Of a stretch of DNA of 64,000 nucleotides, positions 60,616-64,000 are shown piece after piece (position 1 is the stretch's first letter; each line of letters begins with the position of its first letter). The stretch is from contig NZ_JBNJQR010000006.1 in NCBI RefSeq assembly GCF_050113715.1, positions 62,001-126,000 of the forward strand, in the 5' to 3' direction. A model generated the notes under the pieces. The model did not search any database, was not told where the DNA came from, and saw only the letters and a list, made by a program, of their open reading frames with translations. This stretch comes from Brevibacillus_H ginsengisoli. Its GTDB lineage: Bacteria > Bacillota > Bacilli > Brevibacillales > Brevibacillaceae. The position numbers and the translations under genes are program-made.

Positions 60616-61208
60616 GCGATTTAAAAGGAAAAACAATTGGATTTGGACTGACGGGTTCGCATTGCACGTTTGAAGAGACTATGCCGCAAATTCAGCGTCT
60701 GATGGATGCGGGAGCACGAGTGATTCCAATCGTGACCCATACACTGCTCACAACAGATACTCGGTTTGGGACATCGGCCGGTTGGCAGCAAATGCTTTTG
60801 GACATTACCGGGGAAAAGATTATTTCTACCATCCCGGAAGCCGAACCGCTTGGACCTTCCAAACTACTGGATGTGATGGTCATTGCTCCGTGCACAGGCA
60901 ATTCCACCAGTCGGTTAGCAAATGCAATAACGGACAGTCCCGTTCTGATGGCTGCCAAGGCAACCATGCGTAATTTGCGCCCTGTTGTTCTCGCCATTTC
61001 TACCAATGACGGGTTAGGGCTTAACGCCGCCAATATCGCCAAATTGTTAGCGGCCAAACATATTTACTTTGTTCCATTCGGTCAGGATGCTCCAGACAAG
61101 AAACCCAATTCTTTAGTCGCACGCATGGATCTTATTCAGGAAACATGTGAAGCTGCTTTAGACGGTCGTCAATTGCAGCCTTTACTGATAGAAAGATTCA
61201 ACTACTAA
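60612..61208 (+). CDS. dpaB: Dipicolinate synthase subunit B
   Basis: DpaB (SpoVFB) is the flavoprotein-type subunit of dipicolinate synthase. The 198-residue protein shows GFGLTGSHCTFEETMPQIQR and the Cys-containing VIAPCTGNSTSRLANAITDS, typical of the family. Start overlaps dpaA. asd follows after 31 bases. Identification is firm. Confidence 0.96.
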   Translation: MSDLKGKTIGFGLTGSHCTFEETMPQIQRLMDAGARVIPIVTHTLLTTDTRFGTSAGWQQMLLDITGEKIISTIPEAEPLGPSKLLDVMVIAPCTGNSTSRLANAITDSPVLMAAKATMRNLRPVVLAISTNDGLGLNAANIAKLLAAKHIYFVPFGQDAPDKKPNSLVARMDLIQETCEAALDGRQLQPLLIERFNY

Positions 61209-61239
61209 GTTACTTGTAAAGGTCATAGGAGGAGAAATA

Positions 61240-62274
61240 ATGGAGAACCAGATCAAATTTAACGTTGCAGTAGTAGGTGCTACAGGAGCTGTAGGTCAAC
61301 AGATCATCGCGCTTCTTGAGGAACGTGATTTTCCGATTGCCGAGCTGAGACCGCTCGCATCCGGTCGTTCTGCTGGGAAGACCATTCGCTTTAAAGGCCA
61401 GGATGTTGTCATTCAAGAGGCAACGCCTGAGAGCTTTGCGGGAATTCACTACGCCTTGTTTAGCGCTGGCGGAGCGGTGAGTAAAGAATTGGCTCACGAC
61501 GCTGTACGCCACGGAGCAGTAGTGATCGATAACACGAGTGCGTTCCGGATGGACCCGAATGTACCGCTTGTTGTACCGGAAGTGAATATGGATGACGCCA
61601 GGAAGCATCAGGGCATCATTGCGAATCCGAACTGCTCAACTATTCAAATGGTCGCTGCATTGAAGCCTCTCTATGACCGTTATGGTATAGATCGCATCAT
61701 TGTTTCCACCTATCAAGCTGTTTCAGGGGCTGGAGCTTCTGCTATCAATGAATTATTGACCCAAACACGCGATGTTCTTGATGGGAAACAACCGGAAGCC
61801 AAAATTCTGCCAGTTGGCAAACTTCCTGTGCACCATCAAATCGCCTTCAATGCGATTCCGCAAATTGATTTATTCACAGACAACGGATTTACCTATGAAG
61901 AAATGAAAATGGTCAATGAAACCAAAAAAATCATGGGTGATGAAAGCATTGACGTTGCTGCTACTTGTGTTCGCATTCCTGTAGTGACAGGTCACAGCGA
62001 ATCCGTCTATGTTGAATTGAAAAATGAATATAATCTTGAAGAAGTTCACTCTCTATTGCGCAACGCACCAGGAGTGGTCTTGGTTGACTCTCCAGAGGAG
62101 CAGCAGTATCCATTGGCAACTGACGCATCCGGCAAATTAGATGTGTTTGTCGGCCGTGTTCGCAGAGACCTTACGCATCCTCGTGGATTGCATCTATGGA
62201 TCGTATCCGATAACCTCTTAAAGGGAGCGGCGTGGAATACCGTTCAGATCGCTGAAGAGCTGATTAAGGGATAA
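61240..62274 (+). CDS. asd: Aspartate-semialdehyde dehydrogenase
   Basis: Asd reduces aspartyl phosphate to aspartate semialdehyde for lysine, diaminopimelate, threonine and methionine. NADP-binding VVGATGAVGQQIIALLEERD, catalytic Cys in NPNCSTIQMVAALKPL near residue 131 and the His/Arg regions RIPVVTGHSESVYVEL are present. Length is 344 residues. AGGAGGAG site upstream. No lysine riboswitch is visible in the 31-base gap. Confidence 0.97.
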   Translation: MENQIKFNVAVVGATGAVGQQIIALLEERDFPIAELRPLASGRSAGKTIRFKGQDVVIQEATPESFAGIHYALFSAGGAVSKELAHDAVRHGAVVIDNTSAFRMDPNVPLVVPEVNMDDARKHQGIIANPNCSTIQMVAALKPLYDRYGIDRIIVSTYQAVSGAGASAINELLTQTRDVLDGKQPEAKILPVGKLPVHHQIAFNAIPQIDLFTDNGFTYEEMKMVNETKKIMGDESIDVAATCVRIPVVTGHSESVYVELKNEYNLEEVHSLLRNAPGVVLVDSPEEQQYPLATDASGKLDVFVGRVRRDLTHPRGLHLWIVSDNLLKGAAWNTVQIAEELIKG

Positions 62275-62324
62275 GTGATATAGAAGAGACCTTACAAAGG
62301 ATTAAGATATAGGAGAGGGATTGA

Positions 62325-63545
62325 ATGAGAATTCTCGTCCAAAAATTTGGCGGATCCTCCCTAACGACTGAAGAATGCCGTTACCAGGCTATCCACCATA
62401 TCAAAAAGGCACTTGCCGAAGGGTATTCACTGGTTGTAGTTGTTTCAGCCATGGGACGAAAAGGTGATCCATACGCAACGGATACCCTCCTCGAGTTGGT
62501 TCGAGGAGGGAATGATACATTGTCTCCTCGTGAAACGGATATGTTGCTTCACACCGGGGAGATTATTTCCGCTTCTGTCATGTGCAGCATGCTGCAAAAA
62601 GAGAACATTAAAGCCACGATTCTAACAGGTGGGCAAGCTAATATTATTACGACTGATGACTTCTCCAACGCGCAAATTCTGCAAATTGAGCCAGATCGAA
62701 TCGTACAGGAATTGGAGAAAGGCACCGTTGTCATCATTCCAGGCTTTCAAGGACGAACAGCTGAGTGGGAGATCACAACGCTCGGACGCGGCGGAAGTGA
62801 TACAACCGCTACGGCATTAGGTGTTGCCCTGCAGGCTGAGATGGTTGATATCTTTACAGATGTGGAAGGTATCATGACGGCCGATCCGCGAATTGTGGAA
62901 GAGGCGCAACGACTGGATTCTGTTTCCTACACGGAAATTTGTAATATGGCCCATTTGGGAGCCAAAGTCATCCATCCAAGAGCCGTGGAGATTGCCATGC
63001 AGAAGAATATTCCGATTCGTGTCCGATCTACGTTCTCCGATGATCCGGGCACTTTGGTGACTTCTTTACATGAGATTGACCGCCTCTATGATTCCGCTGT
63101 TTCGGATCGTTTAGTGATGGGGATCGCCAATGTTCCTAACATTACCCAAATCAAGGTTATGGCCAAGGATGGGCAGTATGACACGCAATTGCAAGTGTTC
63201 AAAGCGATGGCAACCAACGGAATTAGCGTGGACTTTATTAATGTAAATCCTCTCGGGGTAGCCTATACTGTACATGATCGCATGGCAGATAAAGCATCTG
63301 CCATCTTGCAGGATTTAGGTTACGAACCGCAACTGTTGCCTAAATGCGCGAAGGTTTCTGTCATCGGAGCGGGCATTGCAGGAGTTCCGGGGGTAATGGC
63401 TCAGATCGTCGAAGCGTTAACGAACGAAGACATCTCTATTCTGCAATCAGCTGACTCTCATACGACTATTTGGGTCCTGGTTCATGAAGCGGATATGATC
63501 AGAGCAGTTCGAGCCCTTCATCAGCAGTTTCAACTACACAAATAG
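62325..63545 (+). CDS. dapG: Aspartate kinase I (diaminopimelate-sensitive)
   Basis: DapG phosphorylates aspartate at the head of the pathway. The 406-residue protein has the N-terminal KFGGSSLTTEECR, the kinase core TTLGRGGSDTTATALGVALQ and IFTDVEGIMTADPRIV, then two ACT regulatory domains (about 265-400). Order asd-dapG-dapA matches the B. subtilis spoVFA-spoVFB-asd-dapG-dapA operon. This predicts the diaminopimelate-sensitive isozyme; sensitivity itself is inferred from homology. Confidence 0.94.
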   Translation: MRILVQKFGGSSLTTEECRYQAIHHIKKALAEGYSLVVVVSAMGRKGDPYATDTLLELVRGGNDTLSPRETDMLLHTGEIISASVMCSMLQKENIKATILTGGQANIITTDDFSNAQILQIEPDRIVQELEKGTVVIIPGFQGRTAEWEITTLGRGGSDTTATALGVALQAEMVDIFTDVEGIMTADPRIVEEAQRLDSVSYTEICNMAHLGAKVIHPRAVEIAMQKNIPIRVRSTFSDDPGTLVTSLHEIDRLYDSAVSDRLVMGIANVPNITQIKVMAKDGQYDTQLQVFKAMATNGISVDFINVNPLGVAYTVHDRMADKASAILQDLGYEPQLLPKCAKVSVIGAGIAGVPGVMAQIVEALTNEDISILQSADSHTTIWVLVHEADMIRAVRALHQQFQLHK

Positions 63546-63583
63546 TTAAGTGAGGCAAGCAGAAAAGAAAGGATGGATAGGAA

Positions 63584-64000
63584 GTGGCAAGGTTTGGACG
63601 ATTGGCGACAGCCATGGTAACTCCATTTAATGAACAGCTGCAAGTTGATTATGCGAAAGCTGAACAATTAATTGATCACCTCTTGGCAACAGGTACTGAG
63701 ACGTTGGTGGTTAGTGGTACGACAGGGGAGTCGCCAACGCTCTCTAACGAGGAGAAACTTCAGTTATTCGAATTCGTGGTTCGTTATGTAAAAGGACGCG
63801 CACAAGTCATCGCTGGAACAGGAAGCAACCATACCGAGGCAAGTATTCGATTCACGCAAGCCGCTCAAGAAACAGGCGTAGACGCCGTAATGGTTGTAGC
63901 TCCATATTATAGTAAACCTTCTCAGGAAGGCTTGTATCAGCATTTTAAAGCAATTGCCGAGGCTACCAAGCTCCCCGTGATGCTTTACAATGTTCCAGGA
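63584..64000 (+). CDS. dapA: 4-hydroxy-tetrahydrodipicolinate synthase (N-terminal part)
   Basis: DapA condenses aspartate semialdehyde and pyruvate; its product feeds both lysine/diaminopimelate synthesis and dipicolinate. The gene runs off the window; 139 residues are seen. GTG start 63584 gives MARFGRLATAMVTPFNEQLQ, followed by VSGTTGESPTLSNEEKL and VVAPYYSKPSQEGLYQHF, both diagnostic. The Schiff-base lysine lies beyond the end. Confidence 0.95.
   Translation, partial: MARFGRLATAMVTPFNEQLQVDYAKAEQLIDHLLATGTETLVVSGTTGESPTLSNEEKLQLFEFVVRYVKGRAQVIAGTGSNHTEASIRFTQAAQETGVDAVMVVAPYYSKPSQEGLYQHFKAIAEATKLPVMLYNVPG

Noticed and set aside
61209..61239. Lysine riboswitch upstream of asd or dapG
   Set aside because: The gaps (31 and 50 bases) are far too short for an L-box element.

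Overview
The window is a stretch of a Gram-positive, motile, endospore-forming chromosome, read almost entirely on the + strand. Gene order follows the Bacillus subtilis fla/che locus and the rpsB-to-dapA segment closely. Extra genes between sigD and rpsB, a long proline/tyrosine-rich FliY linker and moderate GC point to Paenibacillaceae, most likely Brevibacillus or a close relative. This placement is by gene order and protein resemblance only. I see no tRNA, rRNA, CRISPR array, insertion sequence, prophage or attachment site, and no gene-free stretch over 300 bases. The coding strand is nearly full and the large antisense frames are shadows.

Region 1 (1-30140) is the second half of a flagellar/chemotaxis operon with tight or overlapping junctions. 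It encodes the rod (flgC), the MS ring and switch (fliE, fliF, fliG, fliM, fliY), the export ATPase complex (fliH, fliI, fliJ), hook factors (ylxF, fliK, a TIGR02530-type gene, flgE), swrD and fliL, and the export gate (fliO, fliP, fliQ, fliR, flhB, flhA). The SRP/MinD-type pair flhF and flhG, the chemotaxis genes cheY, cheB, cheA, cheW, cheC and cheD, and sigma-D follow. The operon ends with a FapA-like protein, two poorly known proteins and a SwrB-like membrane protein, closed by an intrinsic terminator. flgD, which normally lies between fliK and flgE, is absent here.

Region 2 (30155-38846) runs from translation to envelope precursors: rpsB and tsf, each with its own terminator, then pyrH, frr, uppS, cdsA, dxr, rasP and ispG. 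These supply UMP kinase, ribosome recycling, undecaprenyl and phospholipid precursors, intramembrane proteolysis and the MEP isoprenoid pathway. Region 3 (38847-45195) holds proS and polC, each with its own upstream signals.

Region 4 (45235-53475) is the nusA-infB operon: rimP, nusA, rnpM, ylxQ, infB, ylxP, rbfA, nrnA, truB and ribF. A very good promoter is followed by a terminator-like hairpin in the leader. Region 5 (53476-57336) holds rpsO, pnp and the sporulation deacetylase-like ylxY. Region 6 (57348-64000) holds mlpA, dut, ymxH, the dipicolinate synthase pair dpaA/dpaB, then asd, dapG and the start of dapA, which link lysine/diaminopimelate synthesis to spore dipicolinate.

The protein content is mostly well-known housekeeping and motility machinery. 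I did not find a convincing undescribed defence or mobile system. The points most worth a second look are noncoding: the structured rpsB-tsf intergenic region, the rimP-nusA leader attenuator, a LexA-box-like palindrome before proS, hairpins flanking flgE, and inverted repeats around the rpsO promoter. Besides these there are the missing flgD, the small unknown genes around sigD, and a YlxY deacetylase fold lacking its usual aspartates.
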